61,030 nucleotides of DNA. It comes from M0108 sp964523415. Its GTDB lineage: Bacteria; Pseudomonadota; Gammaproteobacteria; Chromatiales; Chromatiaceae. Each line of letters begins with the position of its first letter. Within the stretch, counting starts at the first letter, position 1. This document shows, piece by piece, positions 1 to 8,116 of this stretch. Location of the stretch: positions 1 through 61,030 of the forward strand of contig CAZFZB010000005.1 in the NCBI GenBank assembly GCA_964523415.1, written 5' to 3'. The notes under the pieces were generated by a model. It saw only the letters and a program-made list of their open reading frames with translations. It did no database searches and was not told where the DNA came from. The translations under genes and the position numbers were made by a program.

Positions 1-364
1 GCCCTTCTACCTTACTACACGTCAATTTGAGCACATCAACGATAACACCACCCAGTTTTGACTCCAGATAATCAAGTCTTACCGGGTCATCGGTACCAAG
101 GTCATCTCGTTGGTTGGCCAGGATAACCTAGCCTAATTGTTTGACCTAGTAGAGTTTGGACATGCCGTCCAGTAGTCGCGAATTCAGAATCTCACCCTCC
201 CCGGGACACAACAAAATAACCGCTGGAAAGGTATTGCCAGTCCAGCGATCTTGTTTGTGAGGTTGAAAGGGATCCTTGCCCAAAATATAGCTAGGTCTCC
301 CTCTGCCCGCGGGGCTATCCGCCGTCGACAGGTAGCATATCCCGCGGAGGTTGAGGAATGATGG
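1..364. other. Region without a recognised gene
   Basis: I see no ORF with a start, ribosome binding site and family resemblance here. One minus-strand frame (about 175-300) stays open for some 47 codons and reads like protein, but it has no start and ends in TAG. It may be a remnant of a decayed gene. No repeat or RNA structure was recognised. Confidence 0.4.
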
Positions 365-457
365 TTACCTCTCGTTAGAGAGTTGGATGGCGATCATGAC
401 ACCCGCCACCAGGCAGGTGAGCACAATACCACCGAGGGTCAAGGTGTCAAAGTTCAT
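365..457 (-). CDS. Predicted 30-aa single-span membrane protein
   Basis: This short frame runs from ATG at 457 to TAA at 365 and encodes 30 residues. The start is preceded by CAGGAG seven bases upstream, a good ribosome binding site. The peptide begins MNFDTLTLGG, has one uninterrupted hydrophobic stretch from about residue 8 to 25, and ends in the polar tail QLSNER, as in single-span small membrane proteins such as CydX or KdpF types. I do not recognise the family. It is divergent from nosZ across a 423-bp spacer, so a role in respiration is possible but only inferred from position. The sequence shows a start, ribosome binding site and hydrophobic span; conservation is untested. Confidence 0.5.
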   Translation of the reverse strand: MNFDTLTLGGIVLTCLVAGVMIAIQLSNER

Positions 458-880
458 ATCAATCTCCTGAAATCAACTAGTTAGTACCAGTTAGGGATTT
501 GTCTCTTCACTGGAGCGACTTCAGTATGATTAATAATTCGTATATTAGCGACTACTTATATTGTATAGGCCTATAAGTTTTACTTATTCACTAACCTCAG
601 GGAAGCGCTGATCAAATCCGTGCTTCCCGTGCGTGGCAGGAAGCCCTGTCCTTTCCAATTACCCAAGTTGCTGAAAATGGTGCCATCCAAGCATCGCACC
701 ACCGGGATGACGAACCGATCAAGCACCAAGAGGGCTTCTGATCGGCAGCTCCATAAGGGGGGCTTTCGGCATTTGACCTTCGTCAAGGTTACTCCAGAGA
801 CCACGGGATAGGTTTTTCAGGTGCCACGGGCCTAGACCACGTGGTTTATCCAAAATATACCCTATCGGGAGGGTGGTACG
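458..880. other. Intergenic region upstream of nosZ
   Basis: This 423-bp spacer separates the small membrane ORF from nosZ. Its first part (about 480-600) is AT-rich and holds a perfect 12-bp palindrome TATAGGCCTATA at 564-575. The Dnr/FNR-like box of nosZ lies at 773-786. Short frames on both strands (580-811) match nothing I know and lack convincing ribosome binding sites. Confidence 0.5.
773..814 (+). promoter_or_regulatory. Dnr/FNR-type box and -10 of nosZ
   Basis: A perfect inverted repeat TTGAC-CTTC-GTCAA lies at 773-786. It fits the TTGAY-N4-RTCAA pattern bound by the CRP/FNR superfamily, including NO- and O2-responsive Dnr, Nnr and Fnr. The hexamer TAGGTT at 809-814 sits where a -10 element would be if the box were centred at -41.5, with transcription starting near 821. 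The nosZ ATG is at 881. The palindrome is seen directly; the regulator is inferred and is not encoded in this window. Confidence 0.65.
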
Positions 881-3196
881 ATGAAGAAGGTTTCCAGGCG
901 CGGTTTATCCGTAACGGTTGGGGCGCTCATGACGATTAGTACTGCCTCGGCGGTATGGTCGGCAGAGACCCTGCAGGACACCATGCAACGCCGAGGCCTG
1001 AGCGAGAAGGATCTGCTGGCGGCGGCCAAGACCTATGTCCCCAGTGGAGGGCGCGATGAGTACCTTGCCTTCAGCTCCGGCGGCCAGAGCGGGCAGGTCA
1101 TCGTCTATGGCATTCCTTCCATGCGCATCCTGAAATACATCGGTGTCTTCACCCCCGAACCCTGGCAAGGCTATGGATTCGATGATGAATCCAAGGCGGT
1201 CCTGGCCCAGGGCCGCATCGACGGCAAGGATATGAACTACGGTGACACCCATCACCCTGCCATCTCCGAAACGGACGGTGACTATGACGGGCATTATCTT
1301 TTCATTAACGACAAGGCCAACCCCCGTTTAGCCGTGATCGATCTCAAGGACTTCGAGACCAAGCAGATCGTGGTTAACCCTTTGTTTCGTTCTGAACACG
1401 GCGGTGCCTTTGTCACCCCCAACACCGAGTACGTCATGGAGGCTACACAGTATGCCGCCCCCTACAGTGACGTGGGTTATGTCCCTCTGGAACAGTTCAA
1501 TGACAAGTATCGGGGCGGGCTGACCTACTGGTCTTTCGACAAGGAAAAGGGCCGCATCGTGCCGGAAAACTCCTTCACCTTCGAACTTCCCCCCTATAGC
1601 CAGGATCTTTCTGACGCCGGCAAAAAGGGCAGCTATGGCTGGGGCTTCACCAACTCCTTCTGCAGCGAACGCTATGTGGGCGGCATCGAGCGCGGGCGCC
1701 CCCCCTTTGAGGCCGGCTGCTCCTCCAAGGACACCGACTTCCTGCACGTGACCAACTGGAAGAAGGCCGCCGAACTGGTTAAGACTGGCAAGGTCTCCAA
1801 ACGTAACGGCATGTATGTGATCCCCATGGACCAGGCCGTGGCCGAGGGTCTACTCTATCTAATCCCGGAGCCCAAGAGCCCACACGGTGTCGACGTGACC
1901 CCGGACGGCAAGTTCATCATCGTCTCAGGCAAGCTTGACAGCCATACCTCCGTGTTCAGCTTCGATAAAATCATGCAGGCGATAAAGGACGGTAAATTCG
2001 AGGGCAAGGACCCCTATGGCATCCCTATCATCGCCATGAAGGATGCCCTGCAAAACCAAGTGGAACTGGGTCTTGGGCCCCTGCATACCCAATTCGACTC
2101 CAAGCCTTGTGTCGCCTACACGTCCCTCTACGTGGACTCCATGGTAGCCAAATGGGACTACTGTGAAGGCAAGGTCCTCGACAAGCTCTCCATCCACTAT
2201 AACATTGGTCACCTCATGACCATGGAGGGCGATAGTGTCAGCCCGGATGGTAAGTATCTAGTAGCCATGAATAAGTTGGCCATTGATCGGTTCAACCCGG
2301 TAGGTCCCCTGCACCCGCAGAACCACCAGTTGATCGATATCAGCGGTGATAAGATGCAGTTGCTCTATGACATGCCGCTTCCCTTGGGCGAGCCCCACTA
2401 TGTGGTAGCCATCAAGGCTGACAAACTGCAGCCGGAGGTACGCTACAAGTCCGGTTGGAACAGCCGTGCCGACGAGAAGTCCCCGTTCGCCACCCGTGCC
2501 GGACGCGAAAAAACCGAGCGCACCTGCGATGCCGCGGGTCACTGCACCGTTACCGTCATGGGAACCGTCATCCGCTCCCACATCACGCCTGAGATCATCG
2601 AGGCCGAGGAAGGCGATACCGTCACCATTCACTTGACTAACTTAGAACGTGCGGAGGACGAGGTCCACGGCTTCGCGATGTATGGGCACCCCGTCCAGCT
2701 CTCCATCGAGCCCGGCAAGACATCCTCTGTCACCATCCAGGCCGACAAGGCCGGTGTTTACCCCTACTACTGCACGGAGTTCTGTTCCGCGCTGCACCTG
2801 GAAATGCAGGGTTATCTGCTGGTCAAACCTAAGGGCTACAAGGGGGAGACGGTCGCCATGAAGGAGGGTGTGGCCTATACCCAAGCGGACTACGAGACTC
2901 AGGTCAAGACCAATGTCGAGACCCAGGGCGTCATCGACATGGTCGTAAGCTTCATCACCAGCCGCAACTTCAAGGACTTCCCCACCGTCGTGGCCCTGGT
3001 GGAGGATGCCACCGACCAACTCGGGTTTGCTAAGGAGGCCAAGGAAAAGGCCGAGGCCGCCGCCGGCAAGAACGACTGGCAAAATGCCATGCTCTGGGCC
3101 AACCAGTGGTGGCAGTATCAGGTGAAGGCAGCGGACCTCGGGCTACGCGCCAAGGCCCTCCTCGACGAGGGCGGTGCAAAGCCCACCAAACCCTGA
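881..3196 (+). CDS. nosZ: Nitrous oxide reductase, clade II (Sec-exported)
   Basis: NosZ reduces N2O to N2 in the periplasm, using a CuZ [4Cu-S] centre in an N-terminal seven-bladed propeller and a CuA centre in a C-terminal cupredoxin domain. The 771-residue protein has the propeller histidine pair at about 124-125 (DTHHP) and a CuA ligand set C631-x3-C635-x3-H639-x2-M642 (CTEFCSALHLEM). The export signal (MKKVSRRGLSVTVGALM, cleavage near SAETLQ) lacks a clear twin-arginine consensus, and the gene neighbours are those of clade II loci, so Sec export is inferred. About 125 residues follow the CuA motif; they are helical and Lys/Glu/Ala-rich and contain no CXXCH, unlike the haem-tailed cNosZ of Wolinella. 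The start is supported by GGGAGG eight to ten bases upstream. Confidence 0.97.
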   Translation: MKKVSRRGLSVTVGALMTISTASAVWSAETLQDTMQRRGLSEKDLLAAAKTYVPSGGRDEYLAFSSGGQSGQVIVYGIPSMRILKYIGVFTPEPWQGYGFDDESKAVLAQGRIDGKDMNYGDTHHPAISETDGDYDGHYLFINDKANPRLAVIDLKDFETKQIVVNPLFRSEHGGAFVTPNTEYVMEATQYAAPYSDVGYVPLEQFNDKYRGGLTYWSFDKEKGRIVPENSFTFELPPYSQDLSDAGKKGSYGWGFTNSFCSERYVGGIERGRPPFEAGCSSKDTDFLHVTNWKKAAELVKTGKVSKRNGMYVIPMDQAVAEGLLYLIPEPKSPHGVDVTPDGKFIIVSGKLDSHTSVFSFDKIMQAIKDGKFEGKDPYGIPIIAMKDALQNQVELGLGPLHTQFDSKPCVAYTSLYVDSMVAKWDYCEGKVLDKLSIHYNIGHLMTMEGDSVSPDGKYLVAMNKLAIDRFNPVGPLHPQNHQLIDISGDKMQLLYDMPLPLGEPHYVVAIKADKLQPEVRYKSGWNSRADEKSPFATRAGREKTERTCDAAGHCTVTVMGTVIRSHITPEIIEAEEGDTVTIHLTNLERAEDEVHGFAMYGHPVQLSIEPGKTSSVTIQADKAGVYPYYCTEFCSALHLEMQGYLLVKPKGYKGETVAMKEGVAYTQADYETQVKTNVETQGVIDMVVSFITSRNFKDFPTVVALVEDATDQLGFAKEAKEKAEAAAGKNDWQNAMLWANQWWQYQVKAADLGLRAKALLDEGGAKPTKP

Positions 3197-3212
3197 TCTT
3201 AGGCACTCCCAA

Positions 3213-3245
3213 GGCGCGCGGTAACCTCTGGCTGCCGCGCGCGCC
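3213..3245 (+). terminator. GC-rich hairpin between nosZ and the first cytochrome gene
   Basis: GGCGCGCGG at 3213-3221 pairs with a CCGCGCGC..CC arm at 3235-3245 over a 13-nt loop. No run of T follows, so a full Rho-independent terminator is unlikely. An attenuating or mRNA-stabilising hairpin that sets nosZ transcript level apart from the downstream genes is more plausible. Confidence 0.4.
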
Positions 3246-3283
3246 CTCATCGTTTGGTTGCCGAGTTAGGAGGCCCATCCATC

Positions 3284-3610
3284 ATGCAAAACTTGAAGAC
3301 CCTTGTCCCTGCCCTTCTCATTACCCTTGGGCCCGGCGCCATAACCTGTGCCCAGGCCCTTGACGGACCAGAACTTTATGCCAAGAAAACCTGCATCGCC
3401 TGCCACGGCAAGGATGCCAATTCCCCTATCCTGCCCATTTACCCCAAGTTGGCTGGCCAGAGTCCGGATTATGCCTACAACCAAATGAAGGACATCCAGA
3501 GCGGGGCCCGCAATAACGGCCAGACGGCGGCCATGAAGGCGATCATGCACCTGGTCTCGGATGAAGAGATGCGGACCATCGCCAACTGGATAGGCACCCT
3601 GCAGAAATAG
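3284..3610 (+). CDS. nosC1: Monohaem class I cytochrome c of the nos cluster
   Basis: This 108-residue periplasmic cytochrome c has a Sec signal peptide (MQNLKTLVPALLITL...AQA), one haem site C37-I-A-C-H41, and a C-terminal helix ending in TIANWIGTLQK typical of class I cytochromes. Clade II nos loci carry one or two such cytochromes, which are thought to pass electrons from the NosG/NosH quinol-oxidising branch to NosZ. I place the start at 3284 because AGGAGG lies ten bases upstream and the signal peptide begins there. A longer frame from 3254 would add ten non-signal residues. The name nosC1 follows the Wolinella-type operons; the assignment between C1 and C2 is tentative. Confidence 0.85.
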   Translation: MQNLKTLVPALLITLGPGAITCAQALDGPELYAKKTCIACHGKDANSPILPIYPKLAGQSPDYAYNQMKDIQSGARNNGQTAAMKAIMHLVSDEEMRTIANWIGTLQK

Positions 3611-3638
3611 CCCCTAGGTCTCCGGGTGCGTGGGCCCT

Positions 3639-3680
3639 TTGATCCTGGTCAAGGTCGCAACCCGACCCAGGCATTAGTCT
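3639..3680 (+). promoter_or_regulatory. Second Dnr/FNR-type box, upstream of nosC2
   Basis: TTGAT-CCTG-GTCAA at 3639-3652 matches the Dnr/Fnr pattern in both half-sites. The hexamer TAGTCT (TAnnnT) at 3675-3680 begins 36 nt after the box start, the same spacing as at the nosZ promoter. A transcript would begin near 3687, about 69 nt before the ATG at 3756. This suggests that nosC2 onward can be transcribed from its own promoter. Confidence 0.6.
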
Positions 3681-3755
3681 GAATCAAAAGGGACACAAGC
3701 CGCGACTTCGGTCTAGCGTGCAGGCAACCCTGGACCAACATTGTGGAGATTGAAC

Positions 3756-4454
3756 ATGAGCAGTATCACTATCCGGCTGGCCGTCGCCACCCTGGCGGCC
3801 TCCATGGTAGGTTCGGCGCTCGCCTGGAACGAGGGCGGCGGCGAGCAGGACGAGGCCTTGAACCTCAAGGGCAACGCGGAGAATGGTCGCGATGTCTATG
3901 AAGTCTGTGCCGCTTGCCACCTGCCCGAGGGCTGGGGCAGCAAGGACGGAACCTTCCCGCAGTTGGCGGGCCAACATAGCTCCGTCATTATCAAGCAGCT
4001 TGCCGACATCCGTGCCCTGAACCGAAACAACCCAACCATGTATCCCTTCGCCCTGCCCAGCTCCATCGGCGGCCCCCAGGCCCTGGCGGACGTTGTCGCC
4101 TACCTGGCCAAACTCCCCATGACCCCGGACAACGGCATAGGTCCGGGCACTGACCTGGAACTGGGTAAGCAACTCTACGCGGACAACTGTGTCCGCTGCC
4201 ATGGGGACAATGGCCAGGGTGATGCCGAGAAGTTCTACCCCAGGCTCCAGGGCCAACACTACGAGTATATCTTGCGCCAGTTCCGGGAGATCAAGGGCGG
4301 GGCACGCAAGAATGCCAACCCGGACATGGTCAAGCAGGTCCACGAGTTCACCGAGCAACAACTTCTGGCGGTTTGTGATTATGCCTCGCGAATCAAGCCC
4401 CCGAAGGAAAGCCTGGCGGAGTCCGCCGATTGGAAAAATCCCGATTTCCAGTAG
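3756..4454 (+). CDS. nosC2: Diheme cytochrome c of the nos cluster
   Basis: This 232-residue exported protein carries two class I cytochrome c domains in tandem, with haem sites C51-A-A-C-H55 and C145-V-R-C-H149. The signal peptide runs MSSITIRLAVATLAASMVGSALA. It resembles the diheme c4/c554-like proteins of clade II nos operons and is likely an electron carrier or donor to NosZ. The start at 3756 is chosen over the upstream ATG at 3741 because GGAG lies seven bases before it and the signal peptide begins there. The gene is 146 bp after nosC1 and has its own promoter-like box at 3639-3680. Confidence 0.85.
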   Translation: MSSITIRLAVATLAASMVGSALAWNEGGGEQDEALNLKGNAENGRDVYEVCAACHLPEGWGSKDGTFPQLAGQHSSVIIKQLADIRALNRNNPTMYPFALPSSIGGPQALADVVAYLAKLPMTPDNGIGPGTDLELGKQLYADNCVRCHGDNGQGDAEKFYPRLQGQHYEYILRQFREIKGGARKNANPDMVKQVHEFTEQQLLAVCDYASRIKPPKESLAESADWKNPDFQ

Positions 4455-4604
4455 CGGGGAGTGACGGGAAGCGGCAGGGAAGCCGCCGCCCATTCCTGCC
4501 CAGACCTGGCAGGTTTCGGATTGCCATGTCACTGGGCAATACTCGGCACGCCGTGGGGACCCGGTGACCGAACCAGCCTTCATCCCTATTGAGCGGTTAC
4601 CCTG

Positions 4605-5795
4605 ATGAAAGCGCAGACGAATACCCCCCGGAACCTATTTGCCGGTCTATTGGCCCTCATGGCCCTAGGGCTCCTGGCAATCATCTACTTCTCCCCGGTC
4701 TGGTGGGTATCCCTGACCGCGCCTAATTACCCTCCCGAGTCCTTTCCCGAAGGGGTACGTATCCACTTCCACATGAATGGCGTCTTCAACGGGTGCCAGA
4801 AGGTCAAGAAGGCCGAGATCCACGAGGACGAGGCACTGGACTGCGTTCATGAGATGGACACCATCAACCATTATGTCGGTATGTACCCTATCGCCGCCGG
4901 CGGGGTGGTAGAGCGGTCCTTTTCCCCCTTTATCATCAGCCTGCTGGGGGTCATGATTTTAGGTTTCGTCGTCCAGAGAACCGGGGTAAGGCTGGTCGTC
5001 ATGGGGATAGGCTTCGCGACAATCCTCGGTTGGATGACCCTGACGATGTACAGACACGACGGGCTCAATTTTCAGAATAGCGGTTATCTGACTGCCCTGG
5101 TCACAGCCCTCGATCAGGAGGGAGGGATTCAGAAGGATGCACCCCAGGTCTCAGCCGCCGATGCCCTGCTGGCGCGGCTCAGGGCGGAACTCGCCAAGAC
5201 CCAGGCCCCAACCGCCGGCGGCCAGCATCGGGATGAAGAACAAGATTCGCACAACGAAAAACAAAATCTGATTGACAGCCTGGAATCCCGCTTCAACAAG
5301 ACCCAGGAACGCCTAGCCGCCGCGGAGCGCCAGGAGTGGACCGGTAGTGGCATCCAAACCCTGCTCTGGCACTACCAGACCAGTCTCGGACGCTATTTCA
5401 ATGATCCGGCCCGGATCAGTCCCATGGTCAAGGGGATGGCTATTGCCAGCCACACCTTCTATTGGGTCATGGTAGGGGCTATGCTCCTGCTCCTATGGGG
5501 TGCCCGTAAGAGTTCCGGAATTCTCTACTGGCTATTGATCCTGGTTCCCCTATCCCTGCCCCTTTTCTTCCTTATCGATTACGCGGCCTGGCTGTGGTGG
5601 TATGGCCATACCCTCAACGATATGGGGGCCTTCACCGTCAAGCCCTTTATGCCCACCGTCTTTGGCGATGGCAAGGTGGCCCAGTTCGCAACCCATTCCT
5701 ACCCTGCCCTCGGCTTTGGACTCATGTTGGTCTTCTCAGCGGTGCTGGCGATCCTCGCCCTGGTGAGACTCAAGGGGAGGCGGGAGGCTCTGTGA
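4605..5795 (+). CDS. nosB: NosB-like multi-span membrane protein
   Basis: This 396-residue inner-membrane protein sits between the cytochromes and nosD, the place of nosB in clade II loci. It has a membrane span near residues 11-32, a conserved-looking HFHMNGVFNGC segment near 55-65, two further spans around 105-155, a hydrophilic, probably coiled-coil insert around 165-260 (rich in Gln, Glu, Lys, Arg), and three C-terminal spans from about 285. The function of NosB is not firmly established; a role in N2O respiration is inferred from strict synteny. nosB and nosD overlap by four bases (GTGA). The assignment rests mainly on position and topology. Confidence 0.7.
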   Translation: MKAQTNTPRNLFAGLLALMALGLLAIIYFSPVWWVSLTAPNYPPESFPEGVRIHFHMNGVFNGCQKVKKAEIHEDEALDCVHEMDTINHYVGMYPIAAGGVVERSFSPFIISLLGVMILGFVVQRTGVRLVVMGIGFATILGWMTLTMYRHDGLNFQNSGYLTALVTALDQEGGIQKDAPQVSAADALLARLRAELAKTQAPTAGGQHRDEEQDSHNEKQNLIDSLESRFNKTQERLAAAERQEWTGSGIQTLLWHYQTSLGRYFNDPARISPMVKGMAIASHTFYWVMVGAMLLLLWGARKSSGILYWLLILVPLSLPLFFLIDYAAWLWWYGHTLNDMGAFTVKPFMPTVFGDGKVAQFATHSYPALGFGLMLVFSAVLAILALVRLKGRREAL

Positions 5796-7239
5796 GCCAC
5801 CAAGATGCCAGCCAGGTCCCGCCACCGCCTCCGGACGGGTGGTTCTTGGCGACCCTTGCCGTTCGGGCCGCCTACCGGATCCCACTCCTCTGGGTTCTGC
5901 TCGCNNNNNNNNNNNNNNNNNNNNNNNNNNNNNNNNNNNNNNNNNNNNNNNNNNNNNNNNNNNNNNNNNNNNNNNNNNNNNNNNNNNNNNNNNNNNNNNN
6001 NNNNTCATTGACGGGAAGGGCAAAGGAACCGTCATCCTTCTCAAGACCGACGGGGCTACGATCAGAAACCTACATCTGACCAACTCCGGAAATTCGCATA
6101 ACGACATCGACAGCGGCATCCAGGTACGCGGCAACTTCAATGTCATCAAGGATAACCTGATCGAAAATTGCCTCTTCGGCATCGATCTCCAGCAGTCGAA
6201 TAACAACATCATCCGCCGCAACCATATTTCATCAAAGCCCGTGGACCTGGGCATCCGGGGTGATGCCATCCGCTTCTGGTATAGCTACAGAAATCAGGCC
6301 ACGGATAACATCATTCGCAATTCCCGCGACACCGTGGTCTGGTATTCCCAGGACAACCTCATCGCTCGAAACGACGCCCGCGGAGGCCGCTATTCTCTCC
6401 ACTTCATGTATTCCCGAGTCAACCGGGTTGAAGATAATCATTATGAAAACAATAGTGTAGGCATATTCGTCATGTATAGTGACGGCATGATCATGCGAAA
6501 CAACACCATCATCAACGCCTCGGGACCCACCGGCATAGGCATGGGCTTCAAGGACACCTCCGACGTGGAGGTAAGCGGCAACAAGGTGCTCTCATGCGCC
6601 ACCGGAATTTACCTCGACCTCTCGCCCTATCAGCCGGGCACCACCAACCGCTTCACCCATAACCTTATCGCCTTCAATGGGGTTGCCGTCCGCTGGCTGC
6701 CTGGCCGGGACGGCAATATCTTCACTGGCAACCGGTTCGAGGCCAATATCACGCAGGTAGTCCTCGATGGAGGGGCGGGCAAGGACGCGACCTTCAACAT
6801 CTGGGAAGGCAATTACTGGGACGACTACGAGGGCTTCGACCGGGACGGCAATGGCATAGGCGACACTCCCTACGAACAATACACCTATGCCGACCGCCTC
6901 TGGATGGATCTGCCACCAGCCCAGTTTTTCAAGGGATCTCCCATGCTGGAGGTCATTGACTTCCTTGAACGTCTCGCCCCATTCAGCGCACCCAGGCGAC
7001 TGGCCCGGGATGAAAAACCCCTGCGATCACTGGATACCCAAGTCGATATCCTTGCCATTCTGGCCCGGTACTCCCCTCAATCCCTTGAAAACGACGATGA
7101 GGAGGAAGATCCGGAAAAGGCGGAGGAAGGGGTGAGTACACCCAGTCTTGCCACCGGACCAACCCAGGGCCCCGATCCCCCAACTGGCGGCGGCTTCGAT
7201 GCCTACCAGGCACTTCGCCAATCTCTCGGTCGCGACTGA
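5792..7239 (+). CDS. nosD: NosD, periplasmic copper-site maturation protein (contains N gap)
   Basis: NosD is a periplasmic right-handed beta-helix protein that works with the NosF-NosY ABC transporter to build the CuZ site of NosZ. The part after the gap shows repeated short Asn/Gly/Ile-rich strands (for example NNNIIRRN, RNNTIINASG, TGNRFEANITQVV) and a GNYWDDY..FDRDGNGIGD segment typical of NosD. The proposed GTG start at 5792 overlaps the nosB stop and leads into a hydrophobic stretch (YRIPLLWVLL). The 100-N run at 5905-6004 replaces an unknown length, and the reading frame differs on its two sides, so the protein cannot be translated through it. The C-terminus has an acidic patch and a Pro-rich tail. 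Confidence 0.88.
5905..6004. other. Assembly gap of 100 N inside nosD
   Basis: Exactly 100 N mark a scaffold join of unknown true length. The upstream nosD frame (from 5792) and the downstream frame (ending 7239) are not in register across it. This is consistent with an arbitrary gap size and is not evidence of a frameshift in the gene. Confidence 0.99.
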
Positions 7240-7258
7240 GTTCCTAGCATGTAACGCC

Positions 7259-8116
7259 ATGTCACCCGATCAAGTGCAAGCAACCCCACCCCGTCCGGCA
7301 CTCAGCCCCAAGCGGCGCGAACAAAACCGCCGGGAATTCATCCGAACCTCTCTCTTGGGGGTGGGAGTGCTGGGAGCCACCCTGACGGGCCTGCTGCCCC
7401 TGGCGGGTCACACCAATGCCCGATTGAGGCCGCCGGGGGCCATCAAGGATCGGCTCCAGGAGCAGGCATTTCTCGCCGCCTGCATCAAGTGTGGTCAGTG
7501 CGTTCAGGTTTGTCCCGTCGAGGCCATTCACCTCTGCGATCTGACGGATGGGGTTGGGATCGGCACCCCCTTTATCCGGGCCCGCGATCAGGCCTGCGAC
7601 TTTTCCTGCGACGGGCTGCAATGCGTTTTGGCCTGCCCTACCGGGGCCCTCACCCACGACATCAATTACCCTGGCCAGGCGCGCATGGGGCTGGCCAGAC
7701 TGGCCCGGCCAGAGTCCTGCCTGGCCGTGCGGGGTCAGGGCTTCCAAGGACAGGCGCGGGGGGGCGAATTCTCCGGCTTGCTGCGCTACGAGGAGGTGGA
7801 TCGCTGGCGGCCCATCCCCGTAGCGGATCATCCATACGATCTGGACCGCTGCGATCTTTGCCACCGCCAATGCCCCATCGAGATCCGCCTGGCCCAATGC
7901 GCCGCAGGCACGCCTCCCTCCGGGGATCCCAATCAGTGCCCGCCTCGACCGGCCATCCGCCTGGATGCCCAGGCTGGGGGCGGCGCCCTGCCCGTCGTTC
8001 TGGATGGCTGCGTCGGCTGTGGTGTCTGCGAGATGATCTGTCCGGTGGACCCTGCTGCCATTGTCATCGATATCGACCGCGTCGCGGAGGCGTCCAGACC
8101 GGGTACAGTCACATGA
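7259..8116 (+). CDS. nosG: NosG, NapG-like 4Fe-4S ferredoxin
   Basis: NosG is a polyferredoxin related to NapG that, with NosH, is thought to link the quinol pool to N2O reduction. The 285-residue protein begins with a likely Tat signal (NRREFIRTSLLGVG, residues about 22-35), so it is exported folded. Four cysteine clusters follow: CIKCGQCVQVCP, CDGLQCVLACP, CDLCHRQCP and CVGCGVCEMICP. It is 19 bp after nosD and overlaps nosH by four bases (ATGA), indicating coupled translation. The start at 7259 was chosen because it places the Tat motif near the N-terminus; the longer upstream frame overlaps nosD. Confidence 0.92.
   Translation: MSPDQVQATPPRPALSPKRREQNRREFIRTSLLGVGVLGATLTGLLPLAGHTNARLRPPGAIKDRLQEQAFLAACIKCGQCVQVCPVEAIHLCDLTDGVGIGTPFIRARDQACDFSCDGLQCVLACPTGALTHDINYPGQARMGLARLARPESCLAVRGQGFQGQARGGEFSGLLRYEEVDRWRPIPVADHPYDLDRCDLCHRQCPIEIRLAQCAAGTPPSGDPNQCPPRPAIRLDAQAGGGALPVVLDGCVGCGVCEMICPVDPAAIVIDIDRVAEASRPGTVT

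Noticed and set aside
175..300. Protein-like minus-strand frame near the window start
   Set aside because: It has no start codon in frame and no recognised family. It is noted only as a possible remnant.
580..811. Overlapping short ORFs on both strands upstream of nosZ
   Set aside because: No ribosome binding site or family resemblance was found. The nosZ promoter box at 773-786 lies inside both frames, so a regulatory region is more likely.
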